A stretch of 64,000 nucleotides of DNA from Bradyrhizobium agreste (GCF_016031625.1 NZ_JACCHP010000014.1:1-64000), one strand, 5' to 3'. Counted from the stretch's first letter, positions 24,845 to 33,356 are shown. Notes: generated by a model not told the origin, from the sequence alone. A program made the numbers and translations.

Positions 24845-25969
24845 ATGATGTCGGACCAAATACAGTCAACCGAGGCAGAATCGATTCTCGACGGCCTGCG
24901 TCGCTGGGTCGAGATCGAAACCCCGACCGGTGACATCGACAACATGGCGCGACTGCTCGACGTCGTTGCCAGCGACTTTGCGCAAGTCGGGGCCGGACTG
25001 GAGCGAATTCCGGGGACAGACGGGATGGGCGATCATCTGCTGGTTCGGCTGCCCTGGGGGCGCGGGCCAGGCATTCTCTCCGTTGCGCATCTCGACACGG
25101 TATGTCCACCGGGGTCAGTCGTCATGCGCCGCGACGGCGACCGCTTTCACGGTCCGGGCATCGCAGACATGAAGGCGGGCGGCTTTCTGGCATTCAAGGC
25201 CGCTCAACATATCGCCGGTTTGCTCCACCAGCCCAGCATTCCGCTGACGCTGCTCTATACGTCGGACGAGGAGATCGGTTCTCCGACCTCGCGCCACATC
25301 ATCGAGCGGCTGGCGCGGGAATCCCGCTACGCCCTGATCGCCGAGCCAGCGCGCAGGGACGAGGTCATCACCTTCCGCAAAGGTCGCGCGAAATACCGTC
25401 TCGATGTCGAGGGGCGGGAAGCGCATGCCGGCTCGGCTCACGCGAGCGGTCGCAGCGCCATTTCGGAGCTGGCCCGCCAGGTGGTGGAGCTCGACAAATT
25501 AACCGACTATTCGACGGGCACGACGGTCAATGTCGGAGAAGTCGGCGGTGGCACGGCGCCGAATGTCGTCGCGGGCCGCGCCTTCTGCACCGTCGATGTT
25601 CGCTTCTCCACCACTGAGGCGGGCCGAACGATCGATGAGACGATCTTGTCCATCGGGCCGATCGGCAGTGACGTCACGGTCACGCCCAGCGGGGAAATCG
25701 AAAAGCCGTGCCTCGAACGGACTGCAGGTGGATTGGAGCTGTTCTCGCTCGCGAAATCCATTGCCCGCGAGCAAGATATCGACCTCATCGAAACCTCGAG
25801 CGGCGGTGGCAGCGACGGCAATTTCACCTCGGCCGTTGGCACCCCGACCTTGGATGGTCTCGGCGCGATCGGCAATGAGTGGCACTCGCCGAACGAATAC
25901 GTCGTGGTGTCCGCCCTTCCGCGACGCGCCGAGCTGCTGCGGCGACTGATCACGGAGCTTGGGTCATAG
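24845..25969 (+). CDS. M20 family metallopeptidase/amidohydrolase (carboxypeptidase G2-like)
   Basis: A 374-residue M20 enzyme. The two-zinc site is complete by eye: His82 and Asp84 (SVAHLDTV), bridging Asp108 (GIADMKAGG), catalytic Glu142 with Glu143 (TSDEEIGS), Glu167 (IAEP) and a C-terminal His in NEWHSPNEY. The dimerisation domain is inserted at about residues 178-290. The details resemble the CPG2/glutamate carboxypeptidase branch more than the classical allantoate amidohydrolase AllC. It may open an N-carbamoyl or N-acyl product of the preceding enzymes. ATG 24845 (with a second at 24848) has GGGAGC just upstream; it is the last gene of the cluster. Confidence 0.87.
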   Translation: MMSDQIQSTEAESILDGLRRWVEIETPTGDIDNMARLLDVVASDFAQVGAGLERIPGTDGMGDHLLVRLPWGRGPGILSVAHLDTVCPPGSVVMRRDGDRFHGPGIADMKAGGFLAFKAAQHIAGLLHQPSIPLTLLYTSDEEIGSPTSRHIIERLARESRYALIAEPARRDEVITFRKGRAKYRLDVEGREAHAGSAHASGRSAISELARQVVELDKLTDYSTGTTVNVGEVGGGTAPNVVAGRAFCTVDVRFSTTEAGRTIDETILSIGPIGSDVTVTPSGEIEKPCLERTAGGLELFSLAKSIAREQDIDLIETSSGGGSDGNFTSAVGTPTLDGLGAIGNEWHSPNEYVVVSALPRRAELLRRLITELGS

Positions 25970-25971
25970 AT

Positions 25972-26039
25972 GATCGCGCCTCTGAACCAGGGGAGGTTGG
26001 CTTTGAAATCGCAATCGAAATTGTCGTTGTTGAGCAGCG
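25972..26039. repeat. 68-bp imperfect direct repeat, copy B (gene fragment after the M20 gene)
   Basis: Copy B of the repeat at 17683-17750 (58/68 identical). It starts two bases after the M20 stop codon. On the minus strand it continues the frame ...LLNNDNFDCDFKANLPWFRGAI, preceded by about 25 further residues back to 26115 that do not match copy A well, then runs into M20 antisense. It is a fragment, not a whole gene. The rest of 26040-26207 shows nothing I can identify. Confidence 0.85.
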
Positions 26040-26207
26040 GATGCCAGGCGGCGGCAGTGTTTCGCGTGGCAGCTGCGACGATGACATAATACCCCTGTTT
26101 TGCCCGACGGATCAAACCGGTTTCGTAAAATCCGTAAGCCTTTGATTTTGCACCAGTCGGCTACTGTGCATGGGGTTGTTTTCGCATTCTTTGTTTTGGG
26201 GGCTCGA

Positions 26208-26951
26208 TCATGGCCGGTTGGGCAGCAGCTCGCCGAGCGAGCGGATGATGCGGTCGGGCTTGACCGTCGAGCCTTCGGGCAGGCCCTCGCCATGCACGTC
26301 CATCCAGATCGCATAGATGCCGAGGCGCTGCGGCGTCACGACTTCCCATTCCAGATTGTCGCCGATCATCCAGGTATCGTTGGCGGTGACGCCGAGCGCC
26401 TGCATCGCGTGCAGATAGGCGCGCTCCTCGGGCTTGCCGAAGCCGTGCTCGCCTTCGATCTGGATGTGATCGAAGCGATGCGCCAGCTCGAACCGTTCGA
26501 CCTTGGCGCGCTGCATGTCGGCGGCGCCGTTGGTGACCAGCGCGAGCTTGATGCCGAGCGCCTTGAACTGGTCGATCGCCTCATGCGCGCCCGGAAAAAC
26601 GAACATCTCCTCCTCGCGGTAGGCGGTGAAGCGGTCGGCGAGGCGAATGGCGAGGTCGTCGGGCAGGGCGCGGTGGCCTGCGGCCGCGAGCGCGGCGAAG
26701 CCGCCCTTCACCGTCAGGTGCCGCGCCTCGGCGAGCTTCATCCGCCACGCGGGTTCCGCATTGGCCCAGAAGTTTCGCGCGAAGGCCAGCACCGCGGTTG
26801 CGACCATCGGCGGCGGCAGCGGGGCGAGCTCGTCGGCGAATTCGGCCGTGATTGTGTTCCAGGCGATCTCTGGCCGGCCATAGGCCGACAGGATGGTGTC
26901 GTCCATGTCGATCAGCATGGCGCGCGGCAGCAGCGGCAGCACGGCGTTCAT
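26208..26951 (-). CDS. HAD family hydrolase (YjjG-like)
   Basis: A 247-residue haloacid dehalogenase superfamily phosphatase. Motif I is LIDMDDTIL (DxDxT), motif II LALVTNGA, motif III Lys in GEHGFGKPEE, and motif IV MIGDNLEWEVV. The helical cap lies between motifs I and II, as in nucleotidase-type subclass I members such as YjjG. ATG 26951 is chosen since it gives an ATGA overlap with the hemF stop and GGAGG ten bases upstream; a GTG two codons earlier is the alternative. Co-transcribed with hemF and queE. The substrate is unknown. Confidence 0.88.
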   Translation of the reverse strand: MNAVLPLLPRAMLIDMDDTILSAYGRPEIAWNTITAEFADELAPLPPPMVATAVLAFARNFWANAEPAWRMKLAEARHLTVKGGFAALAAAGHRALPDDLAIRLADRFTAYREEEMFVFPGAHEAIDQFKALGIKLALVTNGAADMQRAKVERFELAHRFDHIQIEGEHGFGKPEERAYLHAMQALGVTANDTWMIGDNLEWEVVTPQRLGIYAIWMDVHGEGLPEGSTVKPDRIIRSLGELLPNRP

Positions 26952-27841
26952 GGCCACTTCACCTCCGGCGGCAGCGACGACAGGATCGAGTCCACATTGC
27001 CGCCGGTCTTCAGTCCGAAGATGGTGCCGCGGTCGTAGAGCAGGTTGAACTCGACGTAGCGGCCGCGGCGGATCAATTGCTCCTCGCGGTCCGCAGCCGT
27101 CCAGGCGCTCGCGAAGTTGCGCCGCACGATCTCGGGATAGACCTTCAGGAAGGCGCGGCCGACGTCCTGGGTGAAGGCGAGGTCGGCGTCCCAGTCGCCG
27201 CTGTCGTGCCAGTCGTAGAAGATGCCGCCGATGCCGCGCGCCTCTTTCCGGTGCGGCAGGTAGAAATATTCATCGCACCACTTCTTGTACCTGTCGTAAT
27301 CGGCAACGCCGCCGGACTGCGCGCAGGCCTCTCTCATCGCGGCGTGGAAGGCGATGCTGTCGGGATCGTCCTGCGTCCGCCTTCGCTCCAGCACCGGCGT
27401 CAGGTCGGCGCCGCCGCCGAACCAGGCCTTCGTGGTGACGACGAAGCGCGTGTTCATGTGCACGGCAGGAACGTTCGGATTGCGCATGTGCGCGATCAGC
27501 GAGATGCCGGAGGCCCAGAATTTTGGATCTTCCGCCGCGCCGGGGATCTGGGCCCGGAATTCGGGTGCGAACTCGCCGTGCACCGTCGAGCAATGCACGC
27601 CGACCTTCTCGAACAGCCGGCCATGCATCATCGACATCACGCCGCCGCCGCCGGCCGCGCCGGAATGGTCGGTGCGCTGCCACGGCGTCCGCTTGAAGCG
27701 GCCGGCGTCGCCCGGATAAAGGTTTTGCGGCGCGTCGTCCTCGAGCCGCTCGAAGCTTGCGCAGATGTCGTCGCGCAAGCGCTCGAACCAGGCGCGGGCG
27801 CGGGCCTTGCGGGCTTCGATCGTCGTGTCGTCCATCTGCAT
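26948..27841 (-). CDS. hemF: oxygen-dependent coproporphyrinogen III oxidase
   Basis: A 297-residue enzyme that decarboxylates coproporphyrinogen III to protoporphyrinogen IX using O2, in haem synthesis. Typical stretches: SGVHMNTRFVV-type region read here as VPAVHMNTRFVVTTKAWFGG, GGADLTPVLE, HRKEARGIGGIFYD, and the C-terminal RRGRYVEFNLLYDRGTIFGL. The ATG at 27841 (MQMDDTT) has AGGA upstream; a further open stretch would overlap queE and is not conserved. It is 14 bases downstream of queE. Its product feeds the haem needs of, among others, the bc1 complex encoded nearby. Confidence 0.96.
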   Translation of the reverse strand: MQMDDTTIEARKARARAWFERLRDDICASFERLEDDAPQNLYPGDAGRFKRTPWQRTDHSGAAGGGGVMSMMHGRLFEKVGVHCSTVHGEFAPEFRAQIPGAAEDPKFWASGISLIAHMRNPNVPAVHMNTRFVVTTKAWFGGGADLTPVLERRRTQDDPDSIAFHAAMREACAQSGGVADYDRYKKWCDEYFYLPHRKEARGIGGIFYDWHDSGDWDADLAFTQDVGRAFLKVYPEIVRRNFASAWTAADREEQLIRRGRYVEFNLLYDRGTIFGLKTGGNVDSILSSLPPEVKWP

Positions 27842-27855
27842 TCGCGCGTCGCGTC

Positions 27856-28488
27856 CTATCTGATGCCGAGCGACTTGTGCGTCTGCACGCTGAGCCGCCA
27901 TTGCGGATGGCGCAGGCAATAGTCGATCGCGCGCGCGGTGTTCTCGATGATGTCGGGCCCGTCCATCGGCTGCAGCGAGAAGCGTTCGAAGGCGAGATCC
28001 TCAAATGCTTCAGGCATCGCCAACGCCTGGGGATAGACCAGCTTCAGCTCGTGGCCGCGCCGCAGCACCAGCTCGCTGCCGCCCTTGGGGCTGACACAGA
28101 TCCAGTCGAGCCCCTCGGGGGCTGCGATCGTGCCGTTGGTCTCGACGCCGATCTCGAAGCCTCGCGCGTGCAGCGCGTCGATCAGCGCGGCGTCGACCTG
28201 GAGCAGCGGCTCCCCGCCCGTCAGTACCACGTAGCGATTGGCGGCCGCCGCCGTCCATTGCGCGGCGATGGTGTCGGCGAGTTCCGCAGCCGAGCCGTAG
28301 CGCCCGCCGAACGTGCCATCGGTGCCGACGAAATCGGTGTCGCAGAACTTGCAGGTCGCATCCCCGCGGTCGGCCTCGCGGCCGCTCCAGAGGTTGCAGC
28401 CGGCAAAGCGGCAGAACACCGACGCGCGCCCGGCATGGGCGCCTTCGCCTTGCAGGGTCAGGAAGATTTCCTTGACCGCGTAACTCAA
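27856..28488 (-). CDS. queE: 7-carboxy-7-deazaguanine synthase
   Basis: A 210-residue radical SAM enzyme that contracts 6-carboxytetrahydropterin to 7-carboxy-7-deazaguanine in queuosine synthesis. The cluster cysteines are Cys31, Cys46 and Cys49 (C-x14-C-x2-C), the longer spacing seen in one QueE subgroup. Other features are LQGEGAHAGRASVFCRFAGC and TGGEPLLQVD. No other queuosine gene is in the window. It lies 18 bases downstream of trmL on the same strand, so trmL - queE - hemF - HAD may be one transcript. Confidence 0.95.
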   Translation of the reverse strand: MSYAVKEIFLTLQGEGAHAGRASVFCRFAGCNLWSGREADRGDATCKFCDTDFVGTDGTFGGRYGSAAELADTIAAQWTAAAANRYVVLTGGEPLLQVDAALIDALHARGFEIGVETNGTIAAPEGLDWICVSPKGGSELVLRRGHELKLVYPQALAMPEAFEDLAFERFSLQPMDGPDIIENTARAIDYCLRHPQWRLSVQTHKSLGIR

Positions 28489-28506
28489 GCCTCTCTCCTC
28501 AATCTG

Positions 28507-28965
28507 TCACACCTGCGGGTTCCGGACCTGCCGCAGCGCCTCGCCGGCGGCCATGGCCACGCTCATCGCCACATTGAGCGACCGCAGCCCCGCCTTGATC
28601 GGGATCACCAGGCGCGCATCGGCGGCCTCGACCACCGCGTCGGTGACGCCGGCGCTCTCGCGCCCGAATAGCAGGATGTCCGAGCTCTGGTAATGAAAAT
28701 CGCGGTAGTCGGTGGCGGCCTTGGTGGTGAACAGCAGCAGCCGGTGGCCCTGGCCTGCGCGCCAGTCCTCGAATGCCGCCCAGGAGACGTGGCGGGTCAG
28801 CCTGACATGGTCGAGGTAATCCATTCCCGCCCGGCGGAACAGGCGGTCGGAGACGGGGAAGCCCGCCGGTTCGATGATATGGGCATCCATACCCAGGCAG
28901 GCGCAGAGGCGAAGAATCGTGCCGGTGTTCTGGGGGATGTCAGGCTGGAAAAGCGCGATCTGCAT
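28507..28965 (-). CDS. trmL: tRNA (cytidine(34)-2'-O)-methyltransferase
   Basis: A 152-residue SPOUT-class methyltransferase acting on the wobble base of tRNA-Leu. ATG 28965 (MQIALFQPDIPQNTGTILRL) is the family start. The knot region is visible in LLFGRESAGV and RLVIPIKAGLRSLNVAMSVAMA. The full-length family size is about 155 residues. It is divergent from the Rieske gene, with a 280-bp gap. Confidence 0.94.
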   Translation of the reverse strand: MQIALFQPDIPQNTGTILRLCACLGMDAHIIEPAGFPVSDRLFRRAGMDYLDHVRLTRHVSWAAFEDWRAGQGHRLLLFTTKAATDYRDFHYQSSDILLFGRESAGVTDAVVEAADARLVIPIKAGLRSLNVAMSVAMAAGEALRQVRNPQV

Positions 28966-29245
28966 GGGCGGCGGCGAGCTGGCTTGCGGGCGCAAAATGT
29001 CTCAATAAAAACATCGCCCGCCCGGGAATTCGTCTATGGCACGCCCCCACGCCGTTAGCGGGCTTGCGCTCGCCCGGCAAGGGTGCCAATAGAACGATTC
29101 TGGACTGCTGTTTCACCCGTTTAGAGGTGGACAAGCCAAGTTCTGCCGCCGCGGGGGGCCGCGGGCGCCGGCAGCCTTTCCGGGGACCTCTTGGGCGCCC
29201 CTCGGAGCGGTTCCACCGGTAGCGCAAGAAGAAAGGGTTGGAATC

Positions 29246-29776
29246 GTGACGACAGCGTCTTCGGCGGACCATCCGACACGCCGTGATTTCCTATTCGTTG
29301 CAACGGGGGCATTCGCAGCAGTAGGGGGCGCGGCTGCGCTTTGGCCCTTCGTCTCCCAAATGAATCCGGATGCCTCGACCATCGCCGCCGGTGCGCCGAT
29401 CGAGGTCGATCTCAGCCCGATCGCGGAAGGCCAGGACATCAAGGTGTTCTGGCGCGGCAAGCCGATCTACATCAGCCACCGCACCAAGAAGCAGATCGAC
29501 GAGGCGCGCGCCGTCAACGTGGCGAGCCTGCCGGATCCGCAGAGCGATGAGGCGAGGGTCAAGTCCGGCCACGAGCAGTGGCTGGTCGTGATCGGCATCT
29601 GCACCCATCTCGGCTGTATCCCGATCGCTCATGAAGGCAGCTACGACGGCTTCTTCTGCCCCTGCCATGGTTCGCAGTACGATTCGTCCGGCCGCATCCG
29701 CCAGGGGCCCGCGCCCGCGAACCTGCCGGTCCCGCCGTACCAGTTCGTTTCCGACACCAAAATCCAGATCGGCTGA
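29246..29776 (+). CDS. petA: ubiquinol-cytochrome c reductase iron-sulfur (Rieske) subunit
   Basis: A 176-residue Rieske protein of the bc1 complex. It carries a twin-arginine-type start (HPTRRDFLFVATGAFAAVGG) that doubles as membrane anchor. The 2Fe-2S ligands are in CTHLGC and CPCHGS, with the Pro loop GPAPANLPVPPY after them. GTG start at 29246. With the fused gene downstream this is the fbcFH operon known from Bradyrhizobium (fbcF = petA). It transfers electrons from quinol to cytochrome c1. Confidence 0.97.
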   Translation: MTTASSADHPTRRDFLFVATGAFAAVGGAAALWPFVSQMNPDASTIAAGAPIEVDLSPIAEGQDIKVFWRGKPIYISHRTKKQIDEARAVNVASLPDPQSDEARVKSGHEQWLVVIGICTHLGCIPIAHEGSYDGFFCPCHGSQYDSSGRIRQGPAPANLPVPPYQFVSDTKIQIG

Positions 29777-29838
29777 GCCTCGGACCTTCGTCCGAAGCTT
29801 CGCGCCGTCGCGTCGTACTATTTCCTCAGGATCGCATC

Positions 29839-31911
29839 ATGAGCGGACCATCCGACTACCAGCCGAGCAATCCGGCCCTGCAATGGATCGAGCGGCGCCT
29901 GCCGATCTTTGGTCTCATCCACTCCTCCTTCGTCGCCTATCCCACCCCGCGCAACCTGAACTATTGGTGGACCTTCGGCGCCATCCTCTCCTTCATGCTG
30001 GGGGTGCAGATCCTGACCGGCGTGATTCTGGCGATGCACTACACGCCGAATGCCGATCTCGCCTTCAAGTCGGTCGAGCTGATCGTCCGTGACGTGAACT
30101 ACGGCTGGCTGCTGCGCAACATGCACGCGGTCGGCGCCTCGATGTTCTTCGTCGCCGTCTACGTCCATATGTTCCGCGGCCTTTATTACGGGTCGTACAA
30201 GGAGCCGCGCGAGGTGTTGTGGATCCTCGGCGTCATCATCTACCTCCTGATGATGGCGACCGGCTTCATGGGCTACGTGCTGCCGTGGGGCCAGATGAGC
30301 TTCTGGGGCGCGACCGTCATCACCAATTTGTTCTCCGCCATTCCCTATGTCGGCGAGAGCATCGTCACGCTGCTGTGGGGTGGTTACTCGGTCGGCAACC
30401 CGACGCTGAACCGCTTCTTCTCGCTGCACTACCTCTTGCCGTTCGTCATCGCGGGCGTCGTCGTGCTCCACGTCTGGGCCCTGCACGTCGCCGGTCAGAA
30501 CAATCCTGACGGCGTCGAGCCGAAGACGGAAAAGGACACGGTGCCGTTCACGCCGCATGCGACCATCAAGGACATGTTCGGCGTCGCCTGCTTCATGCTG
30601 CTGTACGCCTGGTTCATCTTCTACATGCCGAATTATCTCGGCGACGCCGACAACTACATTCCGGCGAACCCGGGCGTGACGCCGCCGCACATCGTGCCGG
30701 AATGGTATTACCTGCCGTTCTACGCGATCCTGCGCTCGATCCCGAACAAGCTCGCGGGGGTCATCGCGATGTTCGGGGCGATCATCATCCTTGCCTTCCT
30801 GCCCTGGCTCGACAGCGCCAGGACCAAATCGTCGAAGTACCGTCCGCTCGCCAAGCAGTTCTTCTGGATCTTCGTCGTGGTCTGCATCCTGCTCGGCTAT
30901 CTCGGCGCGCAGCCGCCGGAAGGCATTTACGTCATTGCCGGCCGGGTCCTGACGGTCTGCTACTTCGCCTACTTCCTGATCGTGCTGCCGCTGCTCGCGC
31001 GCATCGAGAAGCCGCGGCCGGTGCCGAACTCGATCTCGGATGCGGTGCTGGCCAAGACCGGCAGCCGGTCGACGCCGATGGTCTCGACCGCGATCGCGCT
31101 GGCGCTCGCCGGTTCGTTGTTCGCGGGCTCGATCGACAGCGCGAAGGCATCGGAAGGCAGCGACACGCCGCCGGCCAACAAATGGTCGTTCTCGGGGCCT
31201 TTCGGTAAGTTCGATCGCGGCGCGCTGCAGCGCGGCCTGAAGGTCTACAAGGAGGTCTGCGCCAACTGCCATGGCTTGTCCTACGTCGCCTTCCGCAACC
31301 TCGCCGAGGCCGGCGGGCCCGGCTATTCGGTGGCGCAAGCCGCTGCGTTTGCGTCGGAGTACAAGGTCAAGGACGGTCCGAACGATGCCGGAGACATGTT
31401 CGAGCGGCCGGGCCGGCCGGCGGATTATTTCCCCTCGCCGTTCCCGAACGAGCAGGCCGCGCGTGCCGCGAACGGCGGTGCGGCGCCGCCCGACCTGTCC
31501 CTGATCACCAAGGCGCGCTCCTATAAGCGCGGCTTCCCCTGGTTCGTCTTCGACTTCTTCACCCAGTACCAGGAGCAGGGGCCGGACTACGTCGCTGCGG
31601 TGCTTCAGGGCTATGAAGAGAAGGCGCCGGAGGGCGTCACCATCCCGGAGGGCTCGTACTACAACAAGTACTTCCCGGGCCACGCTATCAAGATGCCGAA
31701 GCCGCTCAGCGACGGCCAGGTGACCTTTGACGACGGCGCGCCGGCCACGGTGGCGCAGTACGCCAAGGACGTCACCACCTTCCTGATGTGGACCGCCGAA
31801 CCGCACATGGAAGCGCGCAAGCGCCTCGGCTTCCAGGTGTTCGTGTTCCTGATCATCTTCGCGGGCCTGATGTACTTCACCAAGAAGAAGGTCTGGGCCG
31901 ACTCGCACTGA
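29839..31911 (+). CDS. fbcH: fused cytochrome b / cytochrome c1 precursor
   Basis: A 690-residue polyprotein. Residues 1-400 or so are cytochrome b: eight or more helices, haem-ligand helices (NMHAVGASMFFVAVYVHMFR; SLHYLLPFVIAGVVVLHVWA), and the Qo-site PEWY at residues 287-290. Then comes an internal signal-like helix (VSTAIALALAGSLFAGSIDS, about 415-435) and cytochrome c1 with its CANCH haem site at 474-478 and C-terminal anchor (FQVFVFLIIFAGLMYFTKKK). In Bradyrhizobium the product is cleaved after export to give separate b and c1 subunits. A strong terminator follows the stop. Confidence 0.97.
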   Translation: MSGPSDYQPSNPALQWIERRLPIFGLIHSSFVAYPTPRNLNYWWTFGAILSFMLGVQILTGVILAMHYTPNADLAFKSVELIVRDVNYGWLLRNMHAVGASMFFVAVYVHMFRGLYYGSYKEPREVLWILGVIIYLLMMATGFMGYVLPWGQMSFWGATVITNLFSAIPYVGESIVTLLWGGYSVGNPTLNRFFSLHYLLPFVIAGVVVLHVWALHVAGQNNPDGVEPKTEKDTVPFTPHATIKDMFGVACFMLLYAWFIFYMPNYLGDADNYIPANPGVTPPHIVPEWYYLPFYAILRSIPNKLAGVIAMFGAIIILAFLPWLDSARTKSSKYRPLAKQFFWIFVVVCILLGYLGAQPPEGIYVIAGRVLTVCYFAYFLIVLPLLARIEKPRPVPNSISDAVLAKTGSRSTPMVSTAIALALAGSLFAGSIDSAKASEGSDTPPANKWSFSGPFGKFDRGALQRGLKVYKEVCANCHGLSYVAFRNLAEAGGPGYSVAQAAAFASEYKVKDGPNDAGDMFERPGRPADYFPSPFPNEQAARAANGGAAPPDLSLITKARSYKRGFPWFVFDFFTQYQEQGPDYVAAVLQGYEEKAPEGVTIPEGSYYNKYFPGHAIKMPKPLSDGQVTFDDGAPATVAQYAKDVTTFLMWTAEPHMEARKRLGFQVFVFLIIFAGLMYFTKKKVWADSH

Positions 31912-31931
31912 ACGGCGAAAGACGGCAAATG

Positions 31932-31958
31932 AAAAAGCCCCCGCAAGGGGGCTTTTTT
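31932..31958 (+). terminator. intrinsic terminator of the bc1 operon
   Basis: A perfect stem GCCCCC / GGGGGC with a GCAA loop, flanked by AAAAA and followed by TTTTTT, 20 bases after the fbcH stop. It is the clearest Rho-independent terminator in the window and, given its A- and T-flanks, could work in both directions. Confidence 0.93.
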
Positions 31959-31962
31959 GTTG

Positions 31963-32084
31963 CTCTCGTGTCCCGGACGCGCGAAGCGCGAGCCGGGACC
32001 CAGAATGCTCCTGGCTGAGCCCCGGATCAGCAGCGCATCACGCCGCAAGTGGCGGCGCGCTGCGCAGCATCCGGGGCACGAGAG
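31963..32084. repeat. palindromic intergenic repeat (CTCTCGTGTCCCGG...CCGGGGCACGAGAG)
   Basis: The outer arms CTCTCGTGTCCCGG and CCGGGGCACGAGAG are near-perfect inverted copies, with inner pairs such as GCGCGAAGCGC. REP-like element directly after the bc1 terminator. Confidence 0.75.
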
Positions 32085-32170
32085 CGTGTTGCTTGGGGCG
32101 ATTGCCTATCGCGCTCCCACCCGCCAGAATACCGTCAACCGCTCCCCCAAGAACGCATCGGAGGACCACC

Positions 32171-32845
32171 ATGGGAACCAGCATCACCTTCAAGCGTCCG
32201 GACGGCAAGGACGCCTCGGGCTATCTTGCCAATGCCGCGCGCGGCAACGCGCCGGGCGTCGTCGTGATCCAGGAATGGTGGGGCCTGTCGGACCAGATCA
32301 AGGGCCTATGCGACCGCTTCGCGCTGGCCGGCTTCGACGCGCTGGCGCCCGATCTCTACAAGGGCAAGGTGGTGCCGTATCACGACACGGACAGCGCCAA
32401 CAAGGAGATGAACTCACTCGACTTCATGGACGCCACCACGCAGACCGTACGCGGCGCCGCGCAATATCTGTCGCGCAACGGCGCCAAGGTCGGGCTCACC
32501 GGCTTCTGCCTCGGTGGCGCCGTGACCATCATCGGCGCGACCAAGATCCCGGAGCTCGCCGCCGGCGTCGTGTTCTACGGCATCCCGCCCGAGCAGGCGG
32601 CCAAGCCCGCCGACGTCAAGATCCCGCTCCAGGCCCATTTCGCCAACAAGGACGATTGGTGCACGCCGGAGTTGGTGGGCGGCTTCGAGAAGGCGATGAA
32701 GGCCGCCGGCAAGTCGCTGGAGCTGTTCCGCTATGACGCCGAGCACGCCTTCGTCAACGAGCAGCGCCAAGCCGTGCACGACCGCGAAGCCGCCGAGCTT
32801 GCTTGGGGCCGGGCAACGGAGTTTTTCAGGAAGCATCTGGGGTAG
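32171..32845 (+). CDS. dienelactone hydrolase family protein
   Basis: A 224-residue alpha/beta hydrolase. The nucleophile elbow is GFCLGG with Cys113, as in dienelactone hydrolases rather than Ser esterases. The Asp (ANKDDW) and His (DAEHAFVNE) complete the triad. ATG 32171 follows GGAGGACCACC. The family hydrolyses lactones from aromatic degradation, but no other aromatic pathway gene is near, so the real substrate is open. Confidence 0.92.
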   Translation: MGTSITFKRPDGKDASGYLANAARGNAPGVVVIQEWWGLSDQIKGLCDRFALAGFDALAPDLYKGKVVPYHDTDSANKEMNSLDFMDATTQTVRGAAQYLSRNGAKVGLTGFCLGGAVTIIGATKIPELAAGVVFYGIPPEQAAKPADVKIPLQAHFANKDDWCTPELVGGFEKAMKAAGKSLELFRYDAEHAFVNEQRQAVHDREAAELAWGRATEFFRKHLG

Positions 32846-32949
32846 GAGCCATCGGCGGAATCCGTGAGAGCGGCTTTTCGCCAGGGTGCAGACCACCTAT
32901 ACTGCTTGCGTTCCGCTATTGTGCCCTGTGGAACGGAGCTGGAGCCATC

Positions 32950-33258
32950 ATGGCCGAGTCAGACCCGCAAGAAGATGTCGCCAAGGTCGCAAGCCATACC
33001 TTGGCGCATCTGCGTTCGCTGGACAGGAAAATGGACCTGGTGCTGGAAACCCAGGGGCGCCATCCCGAGCGTTTGGGGCGTCTGGAGCGCGACGTCGCCG
33101 AGGTGCGCAGGGATCTGACCGAAATCAAGGGTGATATCGCACTCTTGGAAAACAAGACTCTGACCGCACAGACAGAAATTCTGTCTCTCTTGCATCGTAT
33201 CGAGCAGTCAACGGTCCCGGCGATAGATCAGTTCGAGGATATGCCGCCCAGCCAGTAG
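32950..33258 (+). CDS. small coiled-coil protein
   Basis: A 102-residue soluble protein without Cys or signal peptide. The centre (about residues 18-80) is a heptad-like helix: LRSLDRKMDLVLETQ, LGRLERDVAEVRRDLTEIKG, IALLENKTLTAQTEILSLLH. It resembles the small coiled-coil hypothetical proteins that are common in Bradyrhizobium. The ATG has GGAGCC upstream. The role is unknown. Confidence 0.7.
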   Translation: MAESDPQEDVAKVASHTLAHLRSLDRKMDLVLETQGRHPERLGRLERDVAEVRRDLTEIKGDIALLENKTLTAQTEILSLLHRIEQSTVPAIDQFEDMPPSQ

Positions 33259-33308
33259 GACGGCCGCCACCCTTGACGCCGTCCCCCGGCCATGGTGAGT
33301 ATCCGCCC

Positions 33309-33356
33309 ATGAGCACCGCCGTCCGCCCAGCCCGTCTTTGGTGGCGCACCTCCTAA
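33309..33356 (+). CDS. trpL: trp operon leader peptide
   Basis: A 15-codon ORF, MSTAVRPARLWWRTS, with two tandem Trp codons (TGGTGG, 33339-33344), 115 bases upstream of the anthranilate synthase gene. Tandem Trp codons followed at once by a hairpin are the hallmark of ribosome-mediated attenuation, and trpE(G) of rhizobia is known to be controlled this way. It is far too short to be called by ordinary gene finding. Stalling at these codons when charged tRNA-Trp is low would let trpE(G) be transcribed. Confidence 0.88.
   Translation: MSTAVRPARLWWRTS

Noticed and set aside
22579..24945. Long minus-strand open frames across the racemase and deacetylase-fold genes
   Set aside because: Shadows of the plus-strand genes, which have conserved catalytic residues and overlapping starts.
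17209..26115. Cluster considered as a tRNA-borne integrative island
   Set aside because: No tRNA gene, integrase or short perfect att repeats were found; only the imperfect 68-bp repeats support an insertion.
29818..31908. A 696-codon open frame on the minus strand opposite the cytochrome b/c1 gene
   Set aside because: It is an exact shadow of fbcH in high-GC DNA, rich in Arg, Glu and Asp with no domain; the plus-strand gene has all catalytic motifs.
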